From Tomitella biformata AHU 1821 (GTDB lineage: Bacteria > Actinomycetota > Actinomycetes > Mycobacteriales > Mycobacteriaceae), in NCBI RefSeq assembly GCF_000524475.1, contig NZ_BAVQ01000079.1:1-64000 (forward strand): a stretch of 64,000 bases of DNA. The letters run 5' to 3'. The notes under the pieces are model-generated. The model saw nothing but the letters and a program-made list of their open reading frames with translations. It made no database searches and was not told the DNA's origin. The position numbers and the translations under genes were made by a program. The number at the start of each line of letters is the position of its first letter. Position 1 is the first letter of the stretch. This document shows positions 1 through 11,881 of this stretch, piece after piece.

Positions 1-73
1 CCGGAAGCTAAGCCCTGTTGCGCCGATGGTACTGCACTGGTTACGGTGTGGGAGAGTAGGTCACTGCCGTACA
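1..73 (+). rRNA. rrf: 5S ribosomal RNA, 3' part (5' end outside window)
   Basis: The first about 73 bases carry the conserved 5S features CCGGAAGCTAAGCC, CGCCGATGGTACTGC and GTGTGGGAGAGTAGGTC, which form the second half of an actinobacterial 5S rRNA. The 5' half lies before the window. The 3' end is set approximately, just before the terminator hairpin. This is therefore the tail of an rrn operon reading into the window. Confidence 0.93.
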
Positions 74-81
74 TCCGTTAC

Positions 82-120
82 ACTAAAGGGGACCCATACC
101 GGGTCCCCTTTAGTGCTTTA
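82..120 (+). terminator. rRNA operon terminator
   Basis: A 14-bp perfect inverted repeat (ACTAAAGGGGACCC at 82-95 and its complement at 101-114) has a 5-base loop and is followed by GCTTTAT. It lies straight after the 5S rRNA, so it is the expected intrinsic terminator of the rrn operon. Confidence 0.9.
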
Positions 121-138
121 TATAGTAAGGAATATGTC

Positions 139-1023
139 ATGGCGAACGGCTCCGGAGACGCTAACAGGGGTTCCGGTGATAGCCGCCGTGGCGGACCCGC
201 TGGGCGGCCCGCAAATCATCGACCTCGCACCGATGCGGGAGCGAGCCGTGGTGCCGGCGGCGCTGATCGGCGCGGCGGGGACCCCCGCGGCGGCCAGCGC
301 AGAGATGATCGTGGTCCCCAGGACCGCGCCGAGCGTCGCACGCCGAAGATCATCGAACCGCCCATCCCCGAGGACGTGGTACCCACGGATCTCGATCCGA
401 CGGTGCGCCGAGATCTCTTGGGCCTGGAGCGCCAGAACGCGGATGAGGTCGCCCGACATCTAGCGATGGCCGGGAATCTGGTCGACGAGGATCCGGTGCT
501 CGCACTGCAGCACGCGCGGTCCGCACGGCAACGCGCCGGCCGCATCGCCATCGTCCGCGAGGCCGTTGGCATCACCGCCTATCACGCGGGCGAGTGGGCG
601 GAGGCGCTGTCCGAGTTGCGCGCTGCTCGCCGGATGGGCGGCGGGCCCGGATTGATTGCGGTGATGGCCGACTGTGAGCGCGGCCTTGGCCGTCCGGAGC
701 GCGCTATCGAGCTTGGCCGCAGCGATGAGGCGCGGGCCCTCGATGAGGAGCAGGCGATCGAGCTGCGGATCGTAATCGCCGGCGCACGCATGGACCTCGG
801 CCAGGCTGAGGCCGCAGTTGTCACGTTGCAGTCGCCGCCGCTGGATCCGGGCAAGACCGGCTCCGCGCACGCTCGGCTGTTTTACGCCTACGCGGACGCG
901 TTGTTGGCTGCCGATCGGACAAAGGACGCCATCACCTGGTTCTTGAACTCAGCTGCCGCCGACGTGGACGGCGAGACTGACGCCGAAGAACGCGTCGCGG
1001 AAGTCGGCTCGGACGGCGAATGA
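139..1023 (+). CDS. TPR-like protein, Rv1691 family
   Basis: This is a 294-residue protein. The first 70 or so residues are rich in Gly, Arg and Asp and look disordered. From about residue 95 come Ala/Leu/Arg-rich helical pairs typical of tetratricopeptide-like repeats (for example the stretch around DEDPVLALQHARSARQRAG). The frame is open further upstream to 46, but that would run through the rRNA terminator; ATG 139 has GTAAGGA before it and was chosen. Its stop overlaps the next start as ATGA. The same neighbour pair (Rv1691-Rv1692) exists in M. tuberculosis. The molecular role is unknown; TPR folds normally hold protein partners. Confidence 0.85.
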   Translation: MANGSGDANRGSGDSRRGGPAGRPANHRPRTDAGASRGAGGADRRGGDPRGGQRRDDRGPQDRAERRTPKIIEPPIPEDVVPTDLDPTVRRDLLGLERQNADEVARHLAMAGNLVDEDPVLALQHARSARQRAGRIAIVREAVGITAYHAGEWAEALSELRAARRMGGGPGLIAVMADCERGLGRPERAIELGRSDEARALDEEQAIELRIVIAGARMDLGQAEAAVVTLQSPPLDPGKTGSAHARLFYAYADALLAADRTKDAITWFLNSAAADVDGETDAEERVAEVGSDGE

Positions 1024-2021
1024 CGGCTGTCCCAATGACCTCTCTCGATACCAGCTATGACGTATTGCTCCTCGACCTTGACGGCACCGTCTATCAGGGC
1101 CCCGAGGAGATCCCCGGCGCCAAGGAGGCGCTGGCCAGGTGCACGGCGAGGCAGTTCTTCGTCACGAACAACGCCAGTCGTGGTCCCGAAGCGGTGGCCA
1201 AGCATCTGACCCAGCTCGGTATGGCCGCCACCGCGGATGCAGTCGTGACCAGCGCCCAGGCTGCCGCACGGTTGGTGGCTGCTCGGATCCCTTCGGGCAG
1301 CATGGTGTTGGTGGTCGGGGCAGAGGCGCTGGCCGCCGAGATCGCTAACGTCGGGCTGGTGCCGGTTCGGTCGTTCGAGGACCGGCCAGTGGCCGTCGTA
1401 CAGGGCTTCTCTCCGGATATCGGCTGGCGCGACCTCGCGGAAGGCGCCCTGGCGATTCGCGCTGGGGCGCTGTGGGTGGCGTCCAATGTCGACACCACGC
1501 TGCCCAGCGAGCGTGGGCTCCTCCCCGGGAACGGTTCGTTGGTGGCTGCTCTGCGGACTGCCACCGGCCAAGAGCCGCTCGTTGCGGGGAAGCCCGCCAG
1601 CCCCATCATGGACGACGCCTGCCGGCTGAGCCGTGCCAGCAACCCCCTGGTAGTGGGTGATCGGCTAGACACCGACATCGCCGGGGCGAACGGTGCCGAG
1701 CTCGACAGCCTGCTTGTCCTGACTGGAGTCTCCAGTGTGGTCGACGTGGTGTTGGCTGATTCCGCGCTGCGGCCCACCTATATCGCTAACAACCTGGACG
1801 GTCTGCATCTGCCGCTCGACGACGTGCGCTTTGGTGGTTCCGAGCACTGGCACGCCGAGGTCCTCGACGGGGATCTGGTGGTCCGGTTCACCGGTGCCGA
1901 CGGCGATCCGCTCACCGGAATCCGAGCCGTCGCCCCCGTGGCCTGGTCCGCCGGGAATGTCCAACGGATCCGGGCTGCCGACGAGGCCACGGCCCCATTC
2001 GTGGCGGCCTGGCATGGGTGA
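1020..2021 (+). CDS. HAD-IIA phosphatase, probable glycerol-3-phosphate phosphatase
   Basis: A 333-residue HAD-superfamily subclass IIA hydrolase. The nucleophile motif DLDGTVY lies near residues 19-25, motif II is VTNNAS near residue 50, and motif III/IV is GDRLDTDIAGA near residue 216. The C-terminal about 80 residues form an extra domain also found in Rv1692, which has been shown to dephosphorylate glycerol 3-phosphate in mycobacterial phospholipid recycling. Function by orthology is inferred. It is translationally coupled to the TPR gene (ATGA overlap), as in M. tuberculosis. Confidence 0.87.
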   Translation: MTAVPMTSLDTSYDVLLLDLDGTVYQGPEEIPGAKEALARCTARQFFVTNNASRGPEAVAKHLTQLGMAATADAVVTSAQAAARLVAARIPSGSMVLVVGAEALAAEIANVGLVPVRSFEDRPVAVVQGFSPDIGWRDLAEGALAIRAGALWVASNVDTTLPSERGLLPGNGSLVAALRTATGQEPLVAGKPASPIMDDACRLSRASNPLVVGDRLDTDIAGANGAELDSLLVLTGVSSVVDVVLADSALRPTYIANNLDGLHLPLDDVRFGGSEHWHAEVLDGDLVVRFTGADGDPLTGIRAVAPVAWSAGNVQRIRAADEATAPFVAAWHG

Positions 2022-2082
2022 GACGACTCTTCGTCGGGCTGTGCGCTCCGTCTAGAGGGGCGATCGGATAGCGTTAGCCCCG

Positions 2083-2313
2083 ATGAGCGAATGGAATGCG
2101 GTGGCAGGAGCCCCGGGACCGGGCAGCGGTGACTCGCGCCCCGTCCCGCGCCCTGTGGACGGAATTGCTGGAGGCGCCGACCCCCGCGTGGTGCGAGGCG
2201 AGATCATGGCATTGCTGGGCCGCATCGACGCGGGCCCCGGCGCATCGACCGAATTGTTCGAGTCCGCGCACGAGGTATTGCTGCGGGCACTTGGCACAGT
2301 GGATAGGGCCTGA
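2083..2313 (+). CDS. small conserved protein, Rv1693-like
   Basis: A 76-residue acidic protein with a Gly/Pro-rich first half and a predicted helix near the end (STELFESAHEVLLRALG). It sits between the HAD phosphatase and tlyA, the position of Rv1693 in M. tuberculosis, and its stop is one base before the tlyA TTG start. No domain is recognised. It could assist its neighbours, but nothing in the sequence shows this. Confidence 0.7.
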   Translation: MSEWNAVAGAPGPGSGDSRPVPRPVDGIAGGADPRVVRGEIMALLGRIDAGPGASTELFESAHEVLLRALGTVDRA

Positions 2314-2314
2314 G

Positions 2315-3136
2315 TTGGCACGTAAATCACGAGCAGATGCGGAACTGGTCCGTCGAGGACTTGCCCGATCCCGAGAACAAGCCGTGGAGTTGATCACCGC
2401 GGGCCGGGTTAAGAGCGGTCCATCGGTGATCGCGAAGCCTGCGACCGGCGTCGAGGCCGGCACACCGCTGCACGTGATCGAGGCGCCCGACGAAGTGTCG
2501 TGGGCGTCTCGCGGCGCGCACAAGCTGATTGGTGCGCTGGACCATTTCGCTGATTCCGGTGTCACCGTGGCGGGCCGCCGGTGTTTGGACGCGGGCGCCT
2601 CCACCGGTGGTTTCACCGACGTGCTGCTCCACCGCGGCGCCCTCGAGGTGGTGGCTGCCGATGTGGGCTACGGACAGCTGATCTGGCGACTGCAAAATGA
2701 TGATCGTGTCCAGGTCCATGACCGGACCAATGTGCGGGCGCTCGATGCCGAGCAGATCGGCGGCAGCGTTGACCTCGTTGTCGCGGACCTGTCCTTCATC
2801 TCGCTGAAACTGGTGCTGCCCGCGTTGGCCTCGTGCGTTCACGAGGGCGCCGACCTGTTTCCGATGGTGAAACCCCAGTTCGAGGTCGGCAAGGACCGCG
2901 TTGGCTCAGGCGGTGTGGTGCGTAGTCCAGAATTGCGCGCGGAAGCGGTCCTCGATGTCTCCAAGGCCGCACACCTGGCTGGGCTGTCGACGCTCGGTGT
3001 GGTCGCGAGTCCGCTGCCCGGCCCCTCGGGCAACGTCGAGTATTTCTTATGGCTGCACAAGGGCGCTGATCGGGCACTACCGGCAAGCTCCGTCGAAGAG
3101 CTGATCCGGCGGGCCATCGAGGAGGGACCCCAGTGA
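2315..3136 (+). CDS. tlyA: TlyA family rRNA 2'-O-methyltransferase / hemolysin-like
   Basis: A 273-residue protein with an N-terminal S4 RNA-binding domain (about residues 1-60, [18 protein letters not shown]) followed by an FtsJ-like SAM methyltransferase domain ([14 protein letters not shown] near residue 92; [21 protein letters not shown]). M. tuberculosis TlyA methylates 16S C1409 and 23S C1920, and its loss gives capreomycin resistance. The frame is open upstream to 2096, but the family begins ARR[10 protein letters not shown]. I therefore chose TTG 2315, immediately after the upstream stop. The stop overlaps the nadK start. Confidence 0.92.
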   Translation: MARKSRADAELVRRGLARSREQAVELITAGRVKSGPSVIAKPATGVEAGTPLHVIEAPDEVSWASRGAHKLIGALDHFADSGVTVAGRRCLDAGASTGGFTDVLLHRGALEVVAADVGYGQLIWRLQNDDRVQVHDRTNVRALDAEQIGGSVDLVVADLSFISLKLVLPALASCVHEGADLFPMVKPQFEVGKDRVGSGGVVRSPELRAEAVLDVSKAAHLAGLSTLGVVASPLPGPSGNVEYFLWLHKGADRALPASSVEELIRRAIEEGPQ

Positions 3137-4080
3137 GCGTGGCTGCAGCGACACCGTCCAGTGCGGGCGGCCGGCGCCGGGAGATCCTGCTTGTGGCGCA
3201 CACCGGCCGGGACTCCATCGGGGTCACGGCCCGGCGCGTCGCCCAATTGCTCGCCGACGGTGGCATCGGGCTGCGGATCCTCGCGGATGAGGCGGCCAAG
3301 ATCCAGATGGCGCCGGCCGACTCCGGACTCGAGATGGTGAGCATCGTGCCCAACGGCCTGGACTCGGCCGTCGGCTGTGAGCTTGTGCTCGTGTTGGGTG
3401 GCGATGGCACCTTCCTGCGGGCCGCAGAGTTGGCCCGGCACGCGGACATCCCGGTATTGGGCATCAACCTCGGGCGGATCGGCTTCCTCGCGGAGGCCGA
3501 GGCGGACCACCTCGTAGAGGGCCTCGGGCAGGTGATCAGGCGGGAGTACCGCGTCGAGCACCGGATGACCCTCGACGTGCGGGTGACCGCCGGCGACGAG
3601 GTGGTCGGCACCGGTTGGGCCCTGAACGAGGTCAGCATCGAGCGGGGCCATCAGCTGGGTGTGCTCGAATTGCTGCTGGAGATCGACGGCCGGCCAGTCT
3701 CTTCTTTCGGCTGCGACGGTCTGCTGGTCTCGACCCCCACCGGTTCCACCGCCTACGCGTTCTCGGCGGGCGGCCCCGTTGTGTGGCCGGAGCTGGAGGC
3801 GTTGTTGGTGGTGCCCAGCAACGCGCACGCGCTCTTCGCCCGCCCGATGGTCATCAGCCCCAAGTCTGTCGTCGCGGTGGAAGTTGACCCAGACGGTCGC
3901 GGGGCGATTATGTTCTGCGACGGTCGCAGGGCGCTGAATGTGCCCGCGGGCGGCAGACTCGAGGTGGTCCAGGGCGCGCAACCGGTCGCCTGGGTCCGAT
4001 TGGACTCGGCGCCGTTCGCGGACCGGATGGTCCGCAAATTCGCGCTGCCCGTGACGGGTTGGCGTGGCCGCGGTGCGTGA
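3133..4080 (+). CDS. nadK: NAD kinase
   Basis: A 315-residue ATP-NAD kinase that makes NADP from NAD in the cytosol. The diagnostic [11 protein letters not shown] motif lies near residue 90, followed by [12 protein letters not shown], then NEVSIERG and the glycine-rich [20 protein letters not shown] near residue 200. The GTG start overlaps the tlyA stop by 4 bases, so the tlyA-nadK coupling of mycobacteria is kept. An N-terminal extension of about 18 residues before [11 protein letters not shown] is normal for actinobacteria. Confidence 0.95.
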   Translation: MSVAAATPSSAGGRRREILLVAHTGRDSIGVTARRVAQLLADGGIGLRILADEAAKIQMAPADSGLEMVSIVPNGLDSAVGCELVLVLGGDGTFLRAAELARHADIPVLGINLGRIGFLAEAEADHLVEGLGQVIRREYRVEHRMTLDVRVTAGDEVVGTGWALNEVSIERGHQLGVLELLLEIDGRPVSSFGCDGLLVSTPTGSTAYAFSAGGPVVWPELEALLVVPSNAHALFARPMVISPKSVVAVEVDPDGRGAIMFCDGRRALNVPAGGRLEVVQGAQPVAWVRLDSAPFADRMVRKFALPVTGWRGRGA

Positions 4081-4165
4081 TCCGGCGAAGCCGGACAGCC
4101 CGTGAGACCACGCGGACTCGAACAGGGTGTCGGACAATATCGGTGTCGGCGGTTAGGATCACCAC

Positions 4166-5941
4166 GTGCTTTCTGAGATTCGAATTGACGGCCTAGGGGT
4201 GATCTCCAAGGCGACCGCAGAGTTCCATCCCGGCTTCACCGCATTGACGGGTGAGACCGGCGCGGGAAAGACGATGGTGGTCACTAGCCTGCACCTGCTC
4301 GGGGGCGCACGTGCGGATGCGAATCGCATCCGCACCGATATGTCACGGGCCGTCGTCGAGGGCCGTTTCACCACCGAGGACCTGCGGCCCGATGAACGGG
4401 CCGACGTGGACGAGACCCTGGAGTCTTCCGGCGCGGACCGGGACGATGACGGCAGCGTGATCGCCGTTCGCTCGGTCAGCCGTGACGGGCGCTCGCGGGC
4501 CCACCTGGGTGGGCGCAGCGTGCCCATCGGCGTGCTTTCACAGTTCACGACGCAGCTGCTTACCGTGCACGGCCAGAACGATCAGCTGCACCTCTTGCGC
4601 GCGGATCGGCAACGCGAGGCGCTGGATCGCTACGCGGGGGAGAGCGTCGAGCCACTGCTGGCGAAATACCAGGCCGCGCATGCCAAATGGGGTGCGGCGC
4701 GGGTCGAGCTGGCGACGCGTACCAGCCGCAGTCGGGAATTGGCGCTGGAAACGGATCAATTGCAGTTCGGGCTCGACGAGATCCGCACGGTGAACCCCGT
4801 CCCCGGGGAGGATCTGGAGATCGCCGGCGAGGTGCGGCGGCTGGGGGATCTGGACCTGCTGCGGGAGACCGCCGAGTATGCCCACGATGCGCTGGCGGGC
4901 GGCTCGGCCTATGCGGTGGCAGGTGACGCGGCTGGTGTCTCCGGGCTGGCCTCCATCGCGCAGGGCAAGCTCGAGAGTGTGGATGATCCGGCTCTGCGCG
5001 AGTTCATCCCGAGGCTCGAGGAGTTGGTGGTGCTCTCCCGCGACATCGCCGGAGATTTGGGCGCGTATCTGTCCACGCTGCCCGCAGACGGGCGGGCGCT
5101 CGACGACCTTCTGCGCAGGCAGAGTGCGCTCAAACCGTTGACCAAGAAGTATGCGGCCGATATCGATGGGGTCCTCGCGTGGGCGCAGGCCGCCGAGCTC
5201 CGCTTGGGCACCATTGACGTGTCCGCGGACGCGCTCGCGCAAGTGGCGGAGAAGGTGGACAAGCTGGCGGCGCAGGCCGCCACTGCGGCGAAGGCGCTGC
5301 ACCGGGCACGTAGCAAGGCTGCACGAGGCCTCGCGGAGTCGGTGACCGCCGAGCTGGCGGGGCTGGCGATGGGCAAGTCGCGGCTCGAGGTCGAGGTCTC
5401 CATGGTGTCGGCGGGGGAGTCGGACGAGTGGCGGCTTGCGATGGACGGGGCCGGCGAGTTCGTGCACGCCGGGCCCCAAGGAATCGACGCGGTGGAGTTG
5501 CGGCTGGGTGCGCATCCGGCAGCGCCGGCGCTGCCTATCGGCAAGAGCGCCTCCGGCGGCGAGCTCTCCCGCGTGATGTTGGCACTCGAGGTGGTGCTGG
5601 CAGGCCGCGATAGCGGCGGCACCTTGGTCTTCGACGAGGTGGACGCCGGCGTGGGCGGACGGGCCGCGGTTGAGATTGGCAAGCGGCTGGCTCGGCTCTC
5701 CCGCACCCATCAGGTGATCGTGGTGACGCACCTACCGCAGGTCGCGGCGTTCGCGGACACGCACCTGGTGATTGGCAAGCAGGACGGTGCCACGGGGATG
5801 GTCAGCGACGTGCGGCAACTCGGCGACGAAGAGCGGGTCCTCGAGCTCGCCCGGATGCTGGCCGGGCTCGACGACACCGAGACCGGCCGTGCCCACGCAG
5901 AGGAGCTGCTGGCGACCGCGGGGGCCGCTCGCGCCCTGTAG
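4166..5941 (+). CDS. recN: DNA repair protein RecN
   Basis: A 591-residue SMC-like ATPase of double-strand break repair. The N-terminal MLSEIRIDGLGVI is followed by Walker A GETGAGKTMVV near residue 30. A central coiled-coil region rich in Ala/Leu/Glu follows, then the signature KSASGGELSRVMLALEVV near residue 460, Walker B LVFDEVDAGVGG, and the final HLPQVAAFAD. Length is typical for RecN. The GTG start is 85 bases after nadK. The order nadK-recN-steA-steB-pyrG follows M. tuberculosis. Confidence 0.96.
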   Translation: MLSEIRIDGLGVISKATAEFHPGFTALTGETGAGKTMVVTSLHLLGGARADANRIRTDMSRAVVEGRFTTEDLRPDERADVDETLESSGADRDDDGSVIAVRSVSRDGRSRAHLGGRSVPIGVLSQFTTQLLTVHGQNDQLHLLRADRQREALDRYAGESVEPLLAKYQAAHAKWGAARVELATRTSRSRELALETDQLQFGLDEIRTVNPVPGEDLEIAGEVRRLGDLDLLRETAEYAHDALAGGSAYAVAGDAAGVSGLASIAQGKLESVDDPALREFIPRLEELVVLSRDIAGDLGAYLSTLPADGRALDDLLRRQSALKPLTKKYAADIDGVLAWAQAAELRLGTIDVSADALAQVAEKVDKLAAQAATAAKALHRARSKAARGLAESVTAELAGLAMGKSRLEVEVSMVSAGESDEWRLAMDGAGEFVHAGPQGIDAVELRLGAHPAAPALPIGKSASGGELSRVMLALEVVLAGRDSGGTLVFDEVDAGVGGRAAVEIGKRLARLSRTHQVIVVTHLPQVAAFADTHLVIGKQDGATGMVSDVRQLGDEERVLELARMLAGLDDTETGRAHAEELLATAGAARAL

Positions 5942-6032
5942 CCCGTTCATACACATCGCTGATTGAGATGTGTTACATAACCTGGCTGGCCCACGGCGCG
6001 CCTCCCTCCACTGGCCGTGTTGACGCGTCAGG

Positions 6033-7226
6033 ATGCAACCCATGAGAATGCCAGCCTTGTTGTCGCGAAACTCGGAGTCACTACCCGGCACTGTGGGGAT
6101 TGCCAGGGTCGACCGCAATACGGCCAAGCTGCTGAGGCGGGTTGGCGAGGGTGACATCGTTATCCTCGACGAGATCGATTTGGACCGCGTGACCGCCGAC
6201 GCCCTCGTCGCCGCGGGCGTGAGCATGGTGATCAACGCATCGCCGTCGATCACCGGCCGCTATCCCAACCTCGGACCCGAGGTGATTGTCACCGCGGGGA
6301 TCCCGCTGGTCGACAACGCGGGGGAGGACGCGCTTCGCAAGGTCAAGGACGGCGCGCGGATCCGGGTCAACGAGGGCACCGTCTACACCGGAGAACGCCG
6401 GCTCGCGAAGGGCGAGGAGCTCACCCTCGAGGAGATCTCCGACCTCATGATCGAGGCCAAGACCGGCCTCGTCAACCACCTCGAGGCCTTCTCCGGCAAC
6501 ACCATCGAGTTCATCCGCAGCGAGAGCCCGCTGCTGATCGACGGCGTGGGCGTGCCCGATATCGATGTGGAGCTGACCGGTCGGCACGTCGTCGTCGTCT
6601 CGGACGGACCCGACCATGTCGAGGATCTCAAGAACCTCAAGCCCTTCCTCAAGGAGTACTCGCCGATCCTGATCGGTGTGGGTGTCGGCGCAGACGCGTT
6701 GATGAAGGCGGGTTACCGCCCGGACTTGATCGTCGGCGAGCCGGAGGACATCTCCGCCGAGACGCTGAAGTGCGGCGCCCAGGTGGTGCTCCCGGCCGAC
6801 CAGGACGGCCACGCCGCCGGACTCGAGCGGATCCAGGACCTGGGTGTGGGCGCGATGACGTTCCCCGCGACCGGTGCGCCCACCGACCTGGCGCTGCTGC
6901 TCGCAGACCACCACGGTGCCGCGCTCATCGTCACGGTCGGCGCCCGCGCGTCGCTGGACGACTTCTTCGACCGGAGCCGTCGAGAGTCGAATCCGTCTGC
7001 CTTCCTCACCCGGCTCAAAGTCGGCGAGAAGCTGGTCGACAGCAAGGCCGTCGCCACCCTCTATCGCAGCCGTGTGTCCGGGCTGATCATCATGATGGTG
7101 GTGCTGGCGGCGCTGTTGGCCCTGGTCGCCGCGGTGGCTGTCTCCGGCGGCGCGGACGGTTTCGTCGACTGGTTCATCAATACCTGGAACTCGTTCGCAC
7201 TCAAGGTTCAGGGGCTCTTCACGTGA
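6033..7226 (+). CDS. steA: SteA family cell-division protein
   Basis: A 397-residue protein of the SteA family (Rv1697). In Corynebacterium, SteA with SteB couples septal wall cleavage to division. The cytosolic part contains IVILDEIDLDRVTADALVAAG and a thiamin-pyrophosphokinase-like region (VIVGEPEDIS, PADQDGHAAGLERIQDLG, TFPATGAPTDLALLLAD). One C-terminal membrane segment lies at about residues 350-372 (LIIMMVVLAALLALVAAVAV), followed by a short tail. The start could also be ATG 6042. The stop overlaps steB by 4 bases, so the two are co-translated. Confidence 0.9.
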   Translation: MQPMRMPALLSRNSESLPGTVGIARVDRNTAKLLRRVGEGDIVILDEIDLDRVTADALVAAGVSMVINASPSITGRYPNLGPEVIVTAGIPLVDNAGEDALRKVKDGARIRVNEGTVYTGERRLAKGEELTLEEISDLMIEAKTGLVNHLEAFSGNTIEFIRSESPLLIDGVGVPDIDVELTGRHVVVVSDGPDHVEDLKNLKPFLKEYSPILIGVGVGADALMKAGYRPDLIVGEPEDISAETLKCGAQVVLPADQDGHAAGLERIQDLGVGAMTFPATGAPTDLALLLADHHGAALIVTVGARASLDDFFDRSRRESNPSAFLTRLKVGEKLVDSKAVATLYRSRVSGLIIMMVVLAALLALVAAVAVSGGADGFVDWFINTWNSFALKVQGLFT

Positions 7227-8152
7227 TTTCGCTTCGTCAGCACGCCATCTCATTGGCCGCTGTTTTTCTGGCGCTGGCAGTGGGTGTGGTGCTGGGTTCC
7301 AGCGTGCTTTCCGACGGTCTGCTCTCCGGCCTGGGCAACGATAAAAAGGAACTGCAGGGCCAGGTCAACACGCTGCAGAACCAGGTCAACAACAAGCAGC
7401 TGCAGATAGATTCCGCCGATTCCTTCGACTCGGCGATGGCGGGCCGGATCGTGCATAACGCGTTGGCCGAGCGCTCGGTGATCGTGATCACCGCGCCCGA
7501 GGCGACGCCGGCCGAGGTGGACGCCGCGACCAAGATGATCACCGAGTCCGGAGCCTCGATCAGCGGCCGAGTGGGGCTCACCGACAGCTTCGTCGACTCG
7601 GCCGACGCGGACCAGTTGCGCGCGGCCGTCACGAATGTCGTCCCGGCTGGCACCCAGCTCAGCACCGCCGCGGTCGACTCCGGCAGCATCGCTGGCGACC
7701 TCTTGGGCTCGGTCCTGTTGCTCGACGCGGAGACCGCGCTGCCGCAGTCGACGCCGCAGGAGTTGGAGCTCGCACTACAAACTCTGCGCTCGGGCGGGTT
7801 CATCGCCTATGACGACGGCACGATCGCGCCGGGCCAGATGGCGCTCATTGTGACCGGCGGAAAATCTGAGGGCGAGGGCAACCAGGGATCGGTCATCGCG
7901 CGCTTTAGCGCGGCGATGGACTCCCGCGGCGCGGGAGCCGTGCTCGCTGGGGCCACCGGCTCTGCAGAGGGGAGTGGGGCCGTCGCGGTGGCGCGCTCGG
8001 ACTCGGCCCTGTCCAGTCACCTAAGCACCGTCGACAACGTCGACCGCATCTCGGGCCAGATCACGATGGTGCTCGCGCTGCAGGCGGAGCTGGACGACCG
8101 CACGGGGCAGTATGGCGTCGGGCCCGGGGCGACCGCGATCACCGTGCAGTAG
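7223..8152 (+). CDS. steB: SteB / MctB family envelope protein
   Basis: A 309-residue protein. A single N-terminal membrane helix (ISLAAVFLALAVGVVLGSSVL) is followed by a coiled coil (about residues 40-70, ELQGQVNTLQNQVNNKQLQI) and an extracytoplasmic domain. It matches Rv1698, described as MctB (copper tolerance, proposed outer-membrane channel) and, in Corynebacterium, as SteB, partner of SteA. The GTG start overlaps the steA stop. Which of the two proposed roles applies cannot be told from sequence, but direct coupling to steA favours a SteA partner. Confidence 0.88.
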   Translation: MISLRQHAISLAAVFLALAVGVVLGSSVLSDGLLSGLGNDKKELQGQVNTLQNQVNNKQLQIDSADSFDSAMAGRIVHNALAERSVIVITAPEATPAEVDAATKMITESGASISGRVGLTDSFVDSADADQLRAAVTNVVPAGTQLSTAAVDSGSIAGDLLGSVLLLDAETALPQSTPQELELALQTLRSGGFIAYDDGTIAPGQMALIVTGGKSEGEGNQGSVIARFSAAMDSRGAGAVLAGATGSAEGSGAVAVARSDSALSSHLSTVDNVDRISGQITMVLALQAELDDRTGQYGVGPGATAITVQ

Positions 8153-8162
8153 CTACCGGTAG

Positions 8163-10064
<1,902 letters not shown>

Positions 10065-10081
10065 CGAAAGGCCTGGCGACA

Positions 10082-10738
10082 GTGACACCTGAGCAGACAC
10101 CAGCGGCGCGCCACGAGTTTGTGGTGACCGGATCGCAGACCCACTACAGTGGCGCGATCGTGGCTCTCCGGGTGGACACTGTCGCCATGCCGGGCGGGCG
10201 CGCGGCCAAGCGCGAGGTAGTCGAGCACCACGGCGCGGTGGTGATCCTCGCCCTCGACGAGCAGGACCAGGTCATCTTGATCCGCCAGTACCGCCATCCC
10301 CTGGGTATGCGGATCTGGGAGTTGCCGGCGGGGTTGCTCGACATGGATGGCGAGTCGCCCGTCATCGGTGCCGGCCGCGAGCTGGCTGAGGAGGTCGGCC
10401 TGGCGGCGGCACGCTGGTCGGTGCTCGTCGACATCGCGGCCTCGCCAGGGTTCACCGATGAGACGCTCCGGATCTATCTCGCGGAGGGCTTGTCCGAGGT
10501 GGACCGTCCGATGCCCGAGGATGAGGAGGCGGACATCGAGATCCACCGCATCCCCCTGGCCGAGGCGGTGGCGATGGCCCTGCGTGGCGAGATTATCAAC
10601 GGGGCCGCGGTATCCGGCCTCCTCGCGCTGGCAGCGATCCGCTCCGGTGCGGCCACCCCCCGCCCGGTCGACGCGCCGATGGCGTTCACGCCCCACGCCT
10701 TCACCGATCGGCGCCGGGCTCAGCGCCCCGCCCACTGA
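10082..10738 (+). CDS. Nudix hydrolase, ADP-ribose pyrophosphatase type
   Basis: A 218-residue Nudix hydrolase. The Nudix box is close to [20 protein letters not shown] plus EVG near residues 85-110, preceded by the substrate-binding region [12 protein letters not shown]. This arrangement (IRQYR, then ELPAG) is typical of ADP-ribose pyrophosphatases (Rv1700). It follows pyrG by 17 bases and abuts xerD, as in M. tuberculosis. GTG 10082 is the start. Confidence 0.88.
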   Translation: MTPEQTPAARHEFVVTGSQTHYSGAIVALRVDTVAMPGGRAAKREVVEHHGAVVILALDEQDQVILIRQYRHPLGMRIWELPAGLLDMDGESPVIGAGRELAEEVGLAAARWSVLVDIAASPGFTDETLRIYLAEGLSEVDRPMPEDEEADIEIHRIPLAEAVAMALRGEIINGAAVSGLLALAAIRSGAATPRPVDAPMAFTPHAFTDRRRAQRPAH

Positions 10739-10739
10739 C

Positions 10740-11684
10740 ATGACCGCAGGCCCAGGCGATCCGCTCTCGGGCCAGATCCAGGCCTACCTGGATCATCTGG
10801 CGATAGAGCGCGGATCCGCCAAAAACACCTTGTTGTCGTATGGGCGTGACCTCGAGCGGTACCGGCAGTTTCTGCTCGCTGGCGGCATCGCAGACCTGAA
10901 AGGTGTTGACGAGCAAGATGTCTCGCAGTTTGTGGCGATGCTGCGGCGGGGCGATCCGGAACGTGGCATCAGCGGGCTGGCCGCCAGTTCGGCCGCCCGC
11001 GCATTGATCGCGGTCCGCGGACTGCACAAGTTCGCAGCGGAGGAGTCGATGGTGTCCGCCAACGTGGCGCGCGAGGTGAAACCGCCGAACGCGGGCCGTC
11101 GGTTACCGAAGGCGCTGGCCGTGGCCGACGTGTTGCGGCTGTTGGATGCCGCGGGGGAGCGGGCCGAGTCCTCGCATCCCGGTGCGCTGCGGGACCGCGC
11201 GCTGCTGGAGCTGCTCTACTCGACCGGCGCACGGATCTCCGAGGCGATCGGGCTGGACATCGATGATCTCGACCTGGAGAACCGCGCGGTGATCCTCCGC
11301 GGCAAGGGCGGTCGGGACCGGGTGGTTCCCATCGGGCGGCCGGCGATCGAGGCGGTCGACGCGTATCTGGTGCGGGGCCGTCTGGGGTTGGCCAAACGTG
11401 GTGGCCCGGCGCTCCTGCTGAACGTCCGCGGTGGCCGATTGTCCCGCCAGAGCGCCTGGCAGGTGCTGCAGGACGCTGCGCAGCGCGCGGGCATCGATGC
11501 CGGGGTGTCTCCGCACACCCTGCGGCACTCGTTCGCCACGCACTTGCTGGAGGGCGGCGCGGATGTGCGCGTCGTGCAGGAGCTGCTGGGGCACGCGTCC
11601 GTGTCCACCACCCAGATCTACACGATGGTCACGGTCACCGCGTTGCGCGAGGTCTGGGCTGGAGCCCATCCCCGGGCGCGCTGA
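10740..11684 (+). CDS. xerD: site-specific tyrosine recombinase XerD
   Basis: A 314-residue tyrosine recombinase that with XerC resolves chromosome dimers at dif. It has an N-terminal SAM-like core-binding domain ([19 protein letters not shown]) and a catalytic domain with Arg in [27 protein letters not shown] (His-x-x-Arg) and the nucleophile Tyr in [13 protein letters not shown] 10740 starts 1 base after the Nudix stop; the longer open frame is a shadow over the Nudix gene. No mobile-element cargo is nearby, so it is the housekeeping copy. Confidence 0.94.
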   Translation: MTAGPGDPLSGQIQAYLDHLAIERGSAKNTLLSYGRDLERYRQFLLAGGIADLKGVDEQDVSQFVAMLRRGDPERGISGLAASSAARALIAVRGLHKFAAEESMVSANVAREVKPPNAGRRLPKALAVADVLRLLDAAGERAESSHPGALRDRALLELLYSTGARISEAIGLDIDDLDLENRAVILRGKGGRDRVVPIGRPAIEAVDAYLVRGRLGLAKRGGPALLLNVRGGRLSRQSAWQVLQDAAQRAGIDAGVSPHTLRHSFATHLLEGGADVRVVQELLGHASVSTTQIYTMVTVTALREVWAGAHPRAR

Positions 11685-11881
11685 CGTCCTGAAGCTCCCT
11701 TAGTCCACCCACGAACAGGCTCCCGGAGATAGGTTGTAGCTGGATTTTACGGTCTGTGGCCTCCTGTGGGCGTGGATTCAGCTAGGCGCGCCACACCGCC
11801 GCTACAGTCGGCAGATAGGCTGCCACCCAATAGACTTGGCACAGTTCAGATGTACTTACTCAGCGGACGGGAGCACGGATT

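Noticed and set aside
10740-11684. XerD as the integrase of a mobile element
   Set aside because: The gene sits in conserved housekeeping order after pyrG and a Nudix gene and has no attachment repeats or cargo next to it.
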